Source of the DNA: Bacillota bacterium
GTDB lineage: Bacteria > Bacillota_I > Bacilli_A > RFN20 > CAG-826
Reading direction: 5' to 3'
NCBI GenBank assembly: GCA_023443485.1
Contig: JAEZUH010000116.1
Span: 1-17,762, forward strand
DNA length: 17,762 nt
Shown: piece after piece, positions 1-6,575 of the stretch
Position numbering within the stretch: position 1 is the stretch's first letter
Layout: every line of letters starts with the position of its first letter
The notes under the pieces: model-generated
Database searches by the model: none
What the model saw: only the letters and a program-made list of their open reading frames with translations
What the model was told of the DNA's origin: nothing
Made by a program: the position numbers and the translations under genes

Positions 1-397
1 GACCAGTCTCGGAGAAATTGTATAAAACACTTCCGAGGTGACCACCTTTTCTAGTGATTGCAGTTCGCACTTCGGTAAATGCGCGATTGCTGTTATCGGT
101 TAGCGTATCAATAATAAACAAAGAACCACCAGGCCCTAAAGCTTCATAACGTCCGCTTGAATAAGCTTCTCCTGAACCGCCTTTGGCTTTTTGAATGGCG
201 CGTTCAATAACGTCTCGGGTGACACTTTGACCTTTCCATTTATCAATTGCTGACCTCAAGGCCAAATTCATCGTTGGATCAGGTTCTCCTGATTTCGCAG
301 CCATGTAAATTTCCTTTGATGCTCTCATAAAGAGGGCGCTCTTTTTTGCAGCTGTTGCTGCCATTGATTTAGCTCTAACTTCGTGTGCTCTTCCCAT
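1..397 (-). CDS. yebC: YebC/TACO1-family protein, 3' end outside window
   Basis: Partial gene: 132 codons are visible from the ATG at 397 and the rest lies beyond base 1. The protein starts MGRAHEVRAK and contains the family blocks EIYMAAKSGEPDP (about residues 29-41), VIERAIQKAKGG (about 62-73) and RYEALGPGG (about 82-90). These match the N-terminal half of YebC/TACO1 proteins. The family was described as DNA-binding regulators (PmpR) and more recently as factors that help ribosomes through difficult stretches such as proline runs, so cytoplasmic. The start is fixed by a strong GGAGGTG ribosome binding site 6 bases upstream. It lies downstream of truA in the same direction, with a 57-base gap that holds a possible extended -10 element. 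Family assignment is firm; the exact function is not. Confidence 0.93.
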   Translation of the reverse strand, partial: MGRAHEVRAKSMAATAAKKSALFMRASKEIYMAAKSGEPDPTMNLALRSAIDKWKGQSVTRDVIERAIQKAKGGSGEAYSSGRYEALGPGGSLFIIDTLTDNSNRAFTEVRTAITRKGGHLGSVLYNFSETG

Positions 398-423
398 AAA
401 CAACACCTCCTATAGCCGTCAAA

Positions 424-432
424 ATTCTATCA
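424..432 (-). promoter_or_regulatory. Possible extended -10 promoter of the yebC-family gene
   Basis: Reading the minus strand, TGATAGAAT is an extended -10 element (TG-n-TAGAAT, five of six against TATAAT). Transcription would start near 416, leaving a leader of about 19 bases that contains the GGAGGTG site. No good -35 box is seen at 16-18 bases. The gene could therefore be expressed independently of truA, but this rests on one short element in A/T-rich sequence. Confidence 0.35.
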
Positions 433-454
433 AAGCTTTAACTTTATTTAAAGT

Positions 455-1183
455 TTAATATTCAACATCTTCCAAAACAAGCCCTTCGCTCGGGGCTTTG
501 TAACGCACGATTTCTCTATGCTTTTCTTCGTTCAAGTGATGAGAAATAAATGTGATTGGTTCTCTATTTTCTCCAATTGCTATCGCGGTTCCGACCATGA
601 AGCGAATCATATATTTCATAAAGCCATCTCCATAAAAATCGATTCTGACTTTATTTTGCTCTTTGTTCACTTCAGTCCGAACTATTCGAAAAAAATTCTT
701 CTCATCGATGTCTTTGGAGGTAAAATCCTGAAAACAATGTTTACCGGCAAACTCATTAATCGCCAGAATAAATAATTCCACATTGATTGGTCTTAAAAAA
801 TGATAACAAAATTCGTTGGTAAAAGGATCATTCTCGCCAAAAACAATCGTGTATGAATAATGTTTCTCTTTGGCAGAAAATCGAGCGTGAAAATCATCGT
901 CAACTTTTCTAAAAGAAATTATATGAATATCAGGTGGTAAAAGCTGATTGCATGAATATCTCAACTTATTAATATCAGTTTCATTGTTAACCTCAAAATG
1001 AAAATACTGCCCGCGAGCATGAACACCAGCATCTGTTCTTCCGCTTCCACATATTGCAATATCCCTATTAAGAATTTGAGATAAAACCTTTTCAATTGTC
1101 TCTTCAATTGTCGGTGCATCTGGTTGTCTTTGCCAGCCTTGATAAGCAGTGCCTTTATAGATTACTTTTCCTAATAATTTCAT
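455..1183 (-). CDS. truA: tRNA pseudouridine(38-40) synthase TruA
   Basis: 242 residues, close to the usual 245-260. TruA converts uridines 38, 39 and 40 in the anticodon arm of many tRNAs to pseudouridine, in the cytoplasm. The hallmark GRTDAGVHA is at residues 48-56 with catalytic Asp51. Other family blocks are YKGTAYQGWQRQ near the N terminus, FHARFSAKEKHYSY in the middle and GDGFMKYMIRFMVGT in the C-terminal half. The ATG at 1183 follows AAGGGAT, a moderate ribosome binding site, 9 bases after the ecfT stop. It is therefore probably the last gene of an ecfA1-ecfA2-ecfT-truA operon, an order conserved in Bacillus and relatives. Confidence 0.97.
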   Translation of the reverse strand: MKLLGKVIYKGTAYQGWQRQPDAPTIEETIEKVLSQILNRDIAICGSGRTDAGVHARGQYFHFEVNNETDINKLRYSCNQLLPPDIHIISFRKVDDDFHARFSAKEKHYSYTIVFGENDPFTNEFCYHFLRPINVELFILAINEFAGKHCFQDFTSKDIDEKNFFRIVRTEVNKEQNKVRIDFYGDGFMKYMIRFMVGTAIAIGENREPITFISHHLNEEKHREIVRYKAPSEGLVLEDVEY

Positions 1184-1192
1184 AAATATCCC

Positions 1193-2080
1193 TTAAAAAC
1201 CTGGATTAATTTTGAAGATTATTTCAAATACATTTATTCCACCAGCAGAAATTTGATCAAACACAAACAAAGTGATTATTCCTCCAATGAAAAGAATGGT
1301 AAACAGGAAAGCAAATAAATCAGCGACTCTGAAGCGAAGGATGTGAAAGTGAGTTCGTTTTGCCCTTGGGTTATAACCCCTAACCTGCATTGCGTTAGCT
1401 AGTTCTTCCGATCTTTCAATAGCAGAAACAAAAAGAGGAATGATTAAAGAGATAATTGCTTTGAAGCGTTTGAACAAACCCCCATGATTAAAATCAACTC
1501 CTCGGGAAGATTGGGCTTTCATAATTCTCGCCGTCTCATCCAATAATGTTGGAATAAAGCGAAGAGCAATAGAAATTGTCATAGCAATCTCGTGGGCAGG
1601 AAATCGAATTAATTTCAAAGGGCTCATGTACCATTCAAGACCGAATGTCAAATCCATAGGTTTAGTTGTTGATGTTAAAATAAGCATCAAAATCAGCATC
1701 AACAAAAGACGCAAAATGATGTAACCAGATTGATAGAAAGCTTGCCAATATATCGGATAATCTGCAATGTAAAAAGCTACGGCTGTTCCGGTATAGTTGC
1801 TATTTGGAATCAAAACATAAACAGCAACGACAAAAATAGCTAAAAACCACATTCCTCGAAGACTACTAATTAGGCTTAAAAAACTTACTCTAGAAACAAG
1901 CATCAATATTAAGAATAACAAAAGATAGATTCCACTAAAGAGAAGAGTGGTTGACATGATTTTGAATTGGAAGAAAATCACCACCATCAAAGAAATTACT
2001 AAGAATAGCTTGTTTCGTGGATCCAGGCGGTGAGTAAAAGTGTTATATGGAGTGTATCTACCTAGAGCAATGCTGTTCAT
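1193..2080 (-). CDS. ecfT: ECF transporter transmembrane component EcfT
   Basis: 295 residues from the ATG at 2080. EcfT is the membrane scaffold of energy-coupling factor importers. It couples the two ATPases EcfA1/EcfA2 to interchangeable substrate-binding S components for vitamins or metal ions. Hydrophobic segments lie at about residues 25-45, 45-65, 80-100, 120-140 and 245-270. The two coupling-helix Arg motifs that contact the ATPases are present: SSRG (about residues 190-193) and QVRG (about 229-232). The ATG overlaps the ecfA2 TGA as ATGA, with AAGGAG upstream. A GTG four codons earlier (2092) is open but has no spaced ribosome binding site, so ATG is preferred. No S-component gene is in the window, as expected for a shared (group II) module. 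Confidence 0.95.
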   Translation of the reverse strand: MNSIALGRYTPYNTFTHRLDPRNKLFLVISLMVVIFFQFKIMSTTLLFSGIYLLLFLILMLVSRVSFLSLISSLRGMWFLAIFVVAVYVLIPNSNYTGTAVAFYIADYPIYWQAFYQSGYIILRLLLMLILMLILTSTTKPMDLTFGLEWYMSPLKLIRFPAHEIAMTISIALRFIPTLLDETARIMKAQSSRGVDFNHGGLFKRFKAIISLIIPLFVSAIERSEELANAMQVRGYNPRAKRTHFHILRFRVADLFAFLFTILFIGGIITLFVFDQISAGGINVFEIIFKINPGF

Positions 2081-2928
2081 GATCGCTTCCACTCCTTGAT
2101 TTGATTAATGAGATCTTGAGTATCCTTAATGCGATTTATATCGATTGGGAGACCATGATTTTTTAGCTTATTTGCGTATTGAAATAATAAAGGTATCTCG
2201 ATAGAAAAGTTGCTTTCGACATCTCTAAAAAGATCGCTTGGAGTGCCTTCAAAGACCAACTGTCCCTCTTTGAGAACGAAAACTTTTTGACAGTATTTAA
2301 GAACCAAATCCATATCATGAGTGACAAGAATAATTGATTTGCCTTGATTATACATTTCTTCAACAAGAGACATAATGTCAGCGGCGCCTTTAGGATCTAG
2401 GCCAGCAGTTGGTTCATCGAGTACTAAAATGTCGGGTTCAATAGCTAAGATGCCCGCGATGGCCACCCTTCTTTTTTCGCCACCGCTAAGTTCAAAGGGA
2501 GAACGTTTAAAATAAGATTCATCAAGTCCAACAGAAATCAAAGCTTGATGAGCTTTGTTAAAAGCTTCTTCTTTACTAGCTCCAAAATTTTTTGCACCGA
2601 AAGCAACGTCTTTTTCAACCGTTTCTTCGAAAAGTTGATATTCGGGAAATTGAAAAACAATGGCTAGATGCTTTCTTAGTTGTTTGATTTTTTTGTTTTT
2701 ATTCTTTTTATTCGATATCAGAAAATCATCGACATGAACTTCACCTTTTGTAGGAATTAATAAAGCATTCAATGTCTGAATGAGAGTTGATTTTCCACTG
2801 CCAGTTTGTCCTAAAATTCCACAAAAAGAATGACTTTCAATTCCTAAAGTCACTCCTCGTAACGCCTCTGTTTGGATAGGGGATTTTGGCAAATATGTAT
2901 AAAACAAATTGTTTACTTGGATTGGCAT
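2077..2928 (-). CDS. ecfA2: ECF transporter ATPase EcfA2
   Basis: 283 residues, normal for the family. Cytoplasmic ATP-binding subunit of the ECF importer module, pairing with EcfA1. Visible motifs: Walker A GQTGSGKST (residues 40-48), Q-loop VFQFPEYQLF with Gln93, signature LSGGEKRR (147-154), Walker B DILVLDEPT (166-174), D-loop AGLDP, and switch His204. VFQFPEYQLFEETV is typical of EcfA2 rather than EcfA1. A Lys/Asn-rich insert lies at about residues 72-84. The ATG at 2928 has GGAGG four bases upstream and overlaps the end of ecfA1 by 16 bases. Its TGA stop overlaps the ecfT ATG, so the three genes are translationally linked. The TGA stop supports the standard code. Confidence 0.96.
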   Translation of the reverse strand: MPIQVNNLFYTYLPKSPIQTEALRGVTLGIESHSFCGILGQTGSGKSTLIQTLNALLIPTKGEVHVDDFLISNKKNKNKKIKQLRKHLAIVFQFPEYQLFEETVEKDVAFGAKNFGASKEEAFNKAHQALISVGLDESYFKRSPFELSGGEKRRVAIAGILAIEPDILVLDEPTAGLDPKGAADIMSLVEEMYNQGKSIILVTHDMDLVLKYCQKVFVLKEGQLVFEGTPSDLFRDVESNFSIEIPLLFQYANKLKNHGLPIDINRIKDTQDLINQIKEWKRS

Positions 2929-3734
2929 ATTGCCTCCACAATCTCATCGAGCGTTTTTTCTTCTGAGATCTCAATGCCTATGTCTTTTAAATTCTTAATA
3001 AAATCCAAAATAAATGGCATATCAAGACGGTATTTTTTTAGTACTTCGCGATTCGAAAAGACCACACTTGGCTTCCCACTCATGACAATTTTTCCTTGTG
3101 ATAACACGATTACTTCATCGCTAATAAAAGCTTCTTCAACATCATGAGTAATGGAAATTATAGTCAAATCAGGATTACTATTTCTCATTCTTTTAATGAC
3201 ATTAATAATTTCTTTTTTCCCGTTCGGATCAAGCATTGAAGTAGCTTCGTCAAAAATTATGATATCAGGAGACAATGCTAAAGCGCCCGCGATTGCCACG
3301 CGTTGCTTTTGCCCCCCCGAAAGCATACTTGGTTCTTTTTTAAGATATTTTCCCATGCCAACTTCATCAGCAAATGAAGCAATGATGTCTTTCATTTCGG
3401 GTTGAGAAACACGTTTATTTTCTAATCCAAAAGCGATATCATCTTCTACCGTCGACCCAATAAACTGGTTATCTGGGTTTTGAAAGACCAAACACATCTT
3501 TTCACGAATAGTATTAATTGTTTTGTCGTTAAGAAGAATCCCATCTACGAAAATTTCTCCATTGTTCCGTTCAAGCAAACCAATGAGCAATTTTGCTAAT
3601 GTACTTTTGCCAGAGCCATTATGTCCAACAATGGAGATGTGCGAACCTCGAGGAACAGAAAATGAAACTTCAGATAATACCTGGTGGGTCTTATCGTATG
3701 AAAAACTTAAGTTTTTAACAACTATTTCATCCAT
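2913..3734 (-). CDS. ecfA1: ECF transporter ATPase EcfA1
   Basis: 273 residues from the ATG at 3734, first gene of the ECF module. It hydrolyses ATP in the cytoplasm together with EcfA2 to drive uptake through EcfT and S components. Motifs: Walker A GHNGSGKST (residues 37-45), Q-loop VFQNPDNQF with Gln85, signature LSGGQKQR (138-145), Walker B IIIFDEAT (158-165), switch His197. QNPDNQFIGSTVEDDIAFG is characteristic of EcfA1. The frame stays open upstream to a TTG at 3776, but the added residues are not family-like and no ribosome binding site precedes either start. A near-perfect extended -10 ends 7 bases before the ATG at 3734, suggesting a leaderless mRNA. Product call is very safe; the start is probable. 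Confidence 0.94.
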   Translation of the reverse strand: MDEIVVKNLSFSYDKTHQVLSEVSFSVPRGSHISIVGHNGSGKSTLAKLLIGLLERNNGEIFVDGILLNDKTINTIREKMCLVFQNPDNQFIGSTVEDDIAFGLENKRVSQPEMKDIIASFADEVGMGKYLKKEPSMLSGGQKQRVAIAGALALSPDIIIFDEATSMLDPNGKKEIINVIKRMRNSNPDLTIISITHDVEEAFISDEVIVLSQGKIVMSGKPSVVFSNREVLKKYRLDMPFILDFIKNLKDIGIEISEEKTLDEIVEAICQSK

Positions 3735-3741
3735 AGGGGTA

Positions 3742-3750
3742 ATTATATCA
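3742..3750 (-). promoter_or_regulatory. Extended -10 promoter of ecfA1, probably giving a leaderless mRNA
   Basis: On the minus strand TGATATAAT is a perfect extended -10 (TG-n-TATAAT). Only TACCCCT separates it from the ecfA1 ATG at 3734, so transcription would start at or within a base or two of the A of the ATG. No convincing -35 box is present; a T-rich stretch lies at that distance, as is common for extended -10 promoters. It sits in the 57-base gap after the sigma-factor gene. Usage is inferred. Confidence 0.55.
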
Positions 3751-3791
3751 TGTTGAATATTTATAAAAAATATCAATTTGACATAATATCA

Positions 3792-4397
3792 TTACATGAT
3801 GTGCGAGATAGCCAAAGCTAGTTTTTCCTTAGCATTTTTCAAAGCATAATAGATTTGAGATTTTGACCATTTAAACATTTTCATGATTTCAGTTGGTTCG
3901 TATCCTTCAATTGTCAATTTCATGACAATTTTTTCGTTTTCTGAAAAACCATTTTTTGGGTCATTAATAATATTAAGAAAAGTGTCTTCCACAATTCCTT
4001 TTTCTATTTTGACATCGGTCTCTCCAATTATTTGGTCATTAGAAAAATTATCTTCGTTCTGTTGGTCTAGCGAAATTCCATTAAATGTTTTAGCGTGATG
4101 AAAGTACGAGTTCTGTTGATTGTACTTTATCATCGCGTTTGTCGCGATAGTCCGCCAATAGGGATAGAACACTTGTATGCTATTTGAAAAGTTTTTTACT
4201 GCAACTAAAATTGTTTCTTGAGCAACCGAACACAATTCTTCCACTGTAATACCACTATGTCGATTTGCGTTAAAGAACTCAATGGCTAATCCATAGGAAT
4301 ATCTTTGATATCTTACACAAAGCTGATTAAGTGTGTCATAATTTCCGGTCTGCGCTAAAAGAACGCACTCTTCGTCGTTAATATCTTTTAAAGACAT
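3792..4397 (-). CDS. sigH: Sigma-70 family RNA polymerase sigma factor, SigH-like
   Basis: 201 residues. An alternative sigma factor that would direct RNA polymerase to a special promoter set. An N-terminal region-2 segment lies at about residues 8-100, including the VAQETILVAVKNF and YWRTIATNAMIKY stretches. A variable linker spans about 101-150. A C-terminal region-4 helix-turn-helix lies at about 152-195 (FSENEKIVMKLTIEGY, then EIMKMFKWSKSQIYYALKNA). Similarity by eye is modest, but position after cysS and rlmB is where Bacillus carries sigH, which supports the name. SigH in Bacillus controls entry into stationary phase and competence/sporulation genes; the role here is unknown. The ATG at 4397 follows AAAGGAGGA, which can be buried in a hairpin (4403-4422). 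Confidence 0.78.
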   Translation of the reverse strand: MSLKDINDEECVLLAQTGNYDTLNQLCVRYQRYSYGLAIEFFNANRHSGITVEELCSVAQETILVAVKNFSNSIQVFYPYWRTIATNAMIKYNQQNSYFHHAKTFNGISLDQQNEDNFSNDQIIGETDVKIEKGIVEDTFLNIINDPKNGFSENEKIVMKLTIEGYEPTEIMKMFKWSKSQIYYALKNAKEKLALAISHIM

Positions 4398-4402
4398 AGA
4401 CT

Positions 4403-4422
4403 TCCTCCTTTCTAAGGGAGGA
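4403..4422 (-). promoter_or_regulatory. Hairpin sequestering the sigma-factor ribosome binding site
   Basis: On the minus-strand transcript TCCTCC (4422-4417) pairs perfectly with GGAGGA (4408-4403) across an 8-base loop. The second arm is the Shine-Dalgarno site of the sigma-factor gene, five bases from its ATG. The hairpin begins six bases after the rlmB stop codon, so a ribosome finishing rlmB would cover its first arm. There is no U-run, so it is not a terminator. Pairing is seen directly; translational control is inferred. Confidence 0.6.
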
Positions 4423-4427
4423 CTCCA

Positions 4428-5147
4428 TCATTTATTTCTGATTCTACTTAACAAAATCCCGGCCGCCACAGAAGCGTTTAACGAATTCAAATGTCCCAAA
4501 AGAGGTATTTTGACAACATAGTCAGAATTCTTAAGAGTTAATTGAGAAATACCTTTCCCTTCACTTCCAATAATCAACGCGGTTGGAAAATCATAAGATA
4601 TATCGAAATAATTCATTGTTCCAGCACCATCTGTGCTGACAACCCAAAAGCCATTTTCTTTTAAAGTTCGAATCGCGTTATTAAGATTGCTGACCAAAAC
4701 AACCGGGACATAATTGATAGCGCCGGCAGAAGTTTTGGCCACGGTAGCGTTCAAGGGAACTTGTTGGTGTTTAGGAATGATAACACCAGTAACATTAAAA
4801 ACATCACAACTTCGTAAAATTGCTCCAAAATTTTGTGGATCAGTAATACCATCTAACAAAACGATAATTGGATGCTCAACTTTTTTTGATGACGAAACAA
4901 TGTGTTCCAAAGTAAAGTACTCGTATTTTCTTATCTCGGCAACAACGCCTTGATGAACACCATTTGAAATCATGTTATCCATCTCGTTGAAATCAAGATA
5001 AGTTATCGGAATGTTTTTGGCGGTGGCTAATTCAGAAATTTCGCATTTCCTAATTGTATTGCTTATAAAAAGCTTGGTTACTTGCCCAGAAAGAATAGCT
5101 TCTTTAACAGAATTTCTCCCATAAATTAATTTATCCAAATTTTTCAT
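4428..5147 (-). CDS. rlmB: 23S rRNA 2'-O-methyltransferase RlmB / TrmH-family SPOUT methyltransferase
   Basis: 239 residues. SPOUT-class enzyme that transfers a methyl group from S-adenosylmethionine to a ribose 2'-OH in RNA; RlmB acts on G2251 of 23S rRNA. An N-terminal substrate-binding domain begins LIYGRNSVKEA. The three knot motifs are DPQNFGAILRSC (about residues 103-114), LIIGSEGKGIS (191-201, with Glu196) and VKIPLLGHLNSLNASVAAGI (212-231, with Asn224). The gene follows cysS by 16 bases, as in Bacillus, although the small RNase III-like mrnC that usually lies between them is absent. No ribosome binding site is visible before the ATG at 5147, so translation may be coupled to cysS. It ends in TGA. 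Confidence 0.93.
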   Translation of the reverse strand: MKNLDKLIYGRNSVKEAILSGQVTKLFISNTIRKCEISELATAKNIPITYLDFNEMDNMISNGVHQGVVAEIRKYEYFTLEHIVSSSKKVEHPIIVLLDGITDPQNFGAILRSCDVFNVTGVIIPKHQQVPLNATVAKTSAGAINYVPVVLVSNLNNAIRTLKENGFWVVSTDGAGTMNYFDISYDFPTALIIGSEGKGISQLTLKNSDYVVKIPLLGHLNSLNASVAAGILLSRIRNK

Positions 5148-5163
5148 ATAGGCATTTTTTAAC

Positions 5164-6501
5164 TTACAAAATATTCCTTTCTATTAAAATGCTTCGTAAA
5201 CGATCAGAAAGAGCGAAGTCTTTTAAAGATTTCGCTTGAAGATAATCATGATAAATTTGTTTATCTTCTAACGTGAGCCTAGTATAAGAAATATCTAAGC
5301 CCAATACATAAAACATATCAGTTAAAGTTTTAAATAAATCAGCAGCTTTTTGCAGGTTTATTTCCCTATTGCGCAGAATTTGATTGGCATCCTTTGTTGT
5401 TTGATAAACTTCTGCTAGAGCATTAGCTGTGTTTAAATCATCAGCTAGAGATTCTAAAAATTTATCAATATTAGTCGCATGGCCAAGATTAAAATCATAA
5501 TTATTAATTTGCAAATTTAAAGCAAGTTGGCGATAAGCAAAAGCAAGTTTATTAACCTCTTGACTTGCAGCATTTATGGTTTCTTCTGTGAAGCTAACTG
5601 GTTGGCGATAGTGAGTATTCAGGATGACCAAGCGGCAAGTTGGTCCACCAAATTTATCAATTACATCTTTTGCTAAAAGGACATTTCCTAATGATTTAGA
5701 CATCTTCTCTGAGCCAAAATTGATAAATGCATTGTGAAGCCAATACTTTGCAATTTTGTTATGGTGTATTGCTTCAGCCTGAGCAATTTCGTTTTCGTGA
5801 TGAGGGAATTTTAAATCGTATCCACCACCATGAATGTCGATAAAATGATCTTCAAATATAGTGTCAATCATAACACAGCACTCAGTGTGCCAACCAGGAC
5901 GACCTCTGCCCCAAGGCGAATCCCAGTTAATACCCGATTCAGTTTTTTTCCATAGAACAAAATCCAACGGGCTCTCTTTTTTATCGTTTTCTTCAATTCG
6001 AGCGCCGACCAAAAGATCATTAATGTTAATTTTGCTAAGGCATCCATAATCTTTGATTTTGGAAATGCGGAAAAAGACATCACCTTCGACAACGTAAGCC
6101 GCTTCTAATTCAACTAACTTGGCAACATAAACAATAATTTTATCAATGTATTCGGTCACTTTCGGAGAAATAGTTGGAAGCAGACTTCCAATTTCTAAGG
6201 TTGTTTTTTGATATTCACGAATATAAAATTCAGTTAATTCTTTTTCGCTTTTCTTTTGTTTTTCTGCTTCTTTGATGATTTTATCATCAACATCAGTGAA
6301 GTTGCTGACATAAGTCACATCATAGCCGACATAAGTAAAAAAGCGTCGTAATGTATCGAAAACGACAACTGGTCTCATATTGCCAATATGAGGATAATTG
6401 TAGACAGTTGCACCACAAACATACATGGAGACTTTTCCTTCATGGATTGGTTTGAATGATTCGATAGAATTGGTTAAAGAGTTATACAATTTTATATTCA
6501 T
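5164..6501 (-). CDS. cysS: Cysteinyl-tRNA synthetase
   Basis: 445 residues. Class I aminoacyl-tRNA synthetase that charges tRNA-Cys with cysteine in the cytoplasm. The PHIGN signature is at residues 37-41 and KMSKS at 266-270. Probable zinc ligands are Cys29, Cys208 (in GWHTEC), His234 and Glu238 (in FPHHENEIA), the set used by the family to recognise cysteine. The C-terminal anticodon-binding helices are present, but the protein ends at LRSILIERNIL and lacks the short tail (about 15 residues, LEDTPxGT-like) of many homologues. No clear ribosome binding site precedes the ATG at 6501. The gap to the upstream hydrogenase terminator is short, leaving no room for a T-box leader. Confidence 0.97.
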   Translation of the reverse strand: MNIKLYNSLTNSIESFKPIHEGKVSMYVCGATVYNYPHIGNMRPVVVFDTLRRFFTYVGYDVTYVSNFTDVDDKIIKEAEKQKKSEKELTEFYIREYQKTTLEIGSLLPTISPKVTEYIDKIIVYVAKLVELEAAYVVEGDVFFRISKIKDYGCLSKININDLLVGARIEENDKKESPLDFVLWKKTESGINWDSPWGRGRPGWHTECCVMIDTIFEDHFIDIHGGGYDLKFPHHENEIAQAEAIHHNKIAKYWLHNAFINFGSEKMSKSLGNVLLAKDVIDKFGGPTCRLVILNTHYRQPVSFTEETINAASQEVNKLAFAYRQLALNLQINNYDFNLGHATNIDKFLESLADDLNTANALAEVYQTTKDANQILRNREINLQKAADLFKTLTDMFYVLGLDISYTRLTLEDKQIYHDYLQAKSLKDFALSDRLRSILIERNIL

Positions 6502-6528
6502 AATAAAACTACACTTCTATTCTATGAA

Positions 6529-6564
6529 AATAGGACAAGATTTCATATGATTTCTTGTCCTATT
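6529..6564 (-). terminator. Rho-independent terminator after the hydrogenase operon
   Basis: A 12-base perfect inverted repeat pairs AATAGGACAAGA (6529-6540) with TCTTGTCCTATT (6553-6564). Its 12-base centre contains the palindrome TCATATGA. On the minus-strand transcript the second arm runs into TATTTTC. It begins 12 bases after the hydA stop, and only 27 bases remain to the cysS ATG. The stem is A/T-rich at its base and the U-run is short, so some read-through into cysS is possible. Confidence 0.7.
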
Positions 6565-6575
6565 CTTCAAAATCT

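Noticed and set aside
440..455. AACTTTATTTAAAGTT inverted repeat at the truA stop as a terminator
   Set aside because: The stem is six A/T-rich pairs with no T-run on the minus strand. It is more likely chance symmetry in A/T-rich sequence.
2092..2092. GTG start four codons upstream of the ecfT ATG
   Set aside because: There is no room for a ribosome binding site before it, while the ATG at 2080 has AAGGAG and the classic ATGA overlap with ecfA2.
6502..6575. Possible T-box riboswitch in front of cysS
   Set aside because: Only 74 bases separate hydA and cysS, most of it taken by the hydrogenase terminator. There is no room for a specifier hairpin and no T-box sequence (TGGnACCGCG-like) is present.
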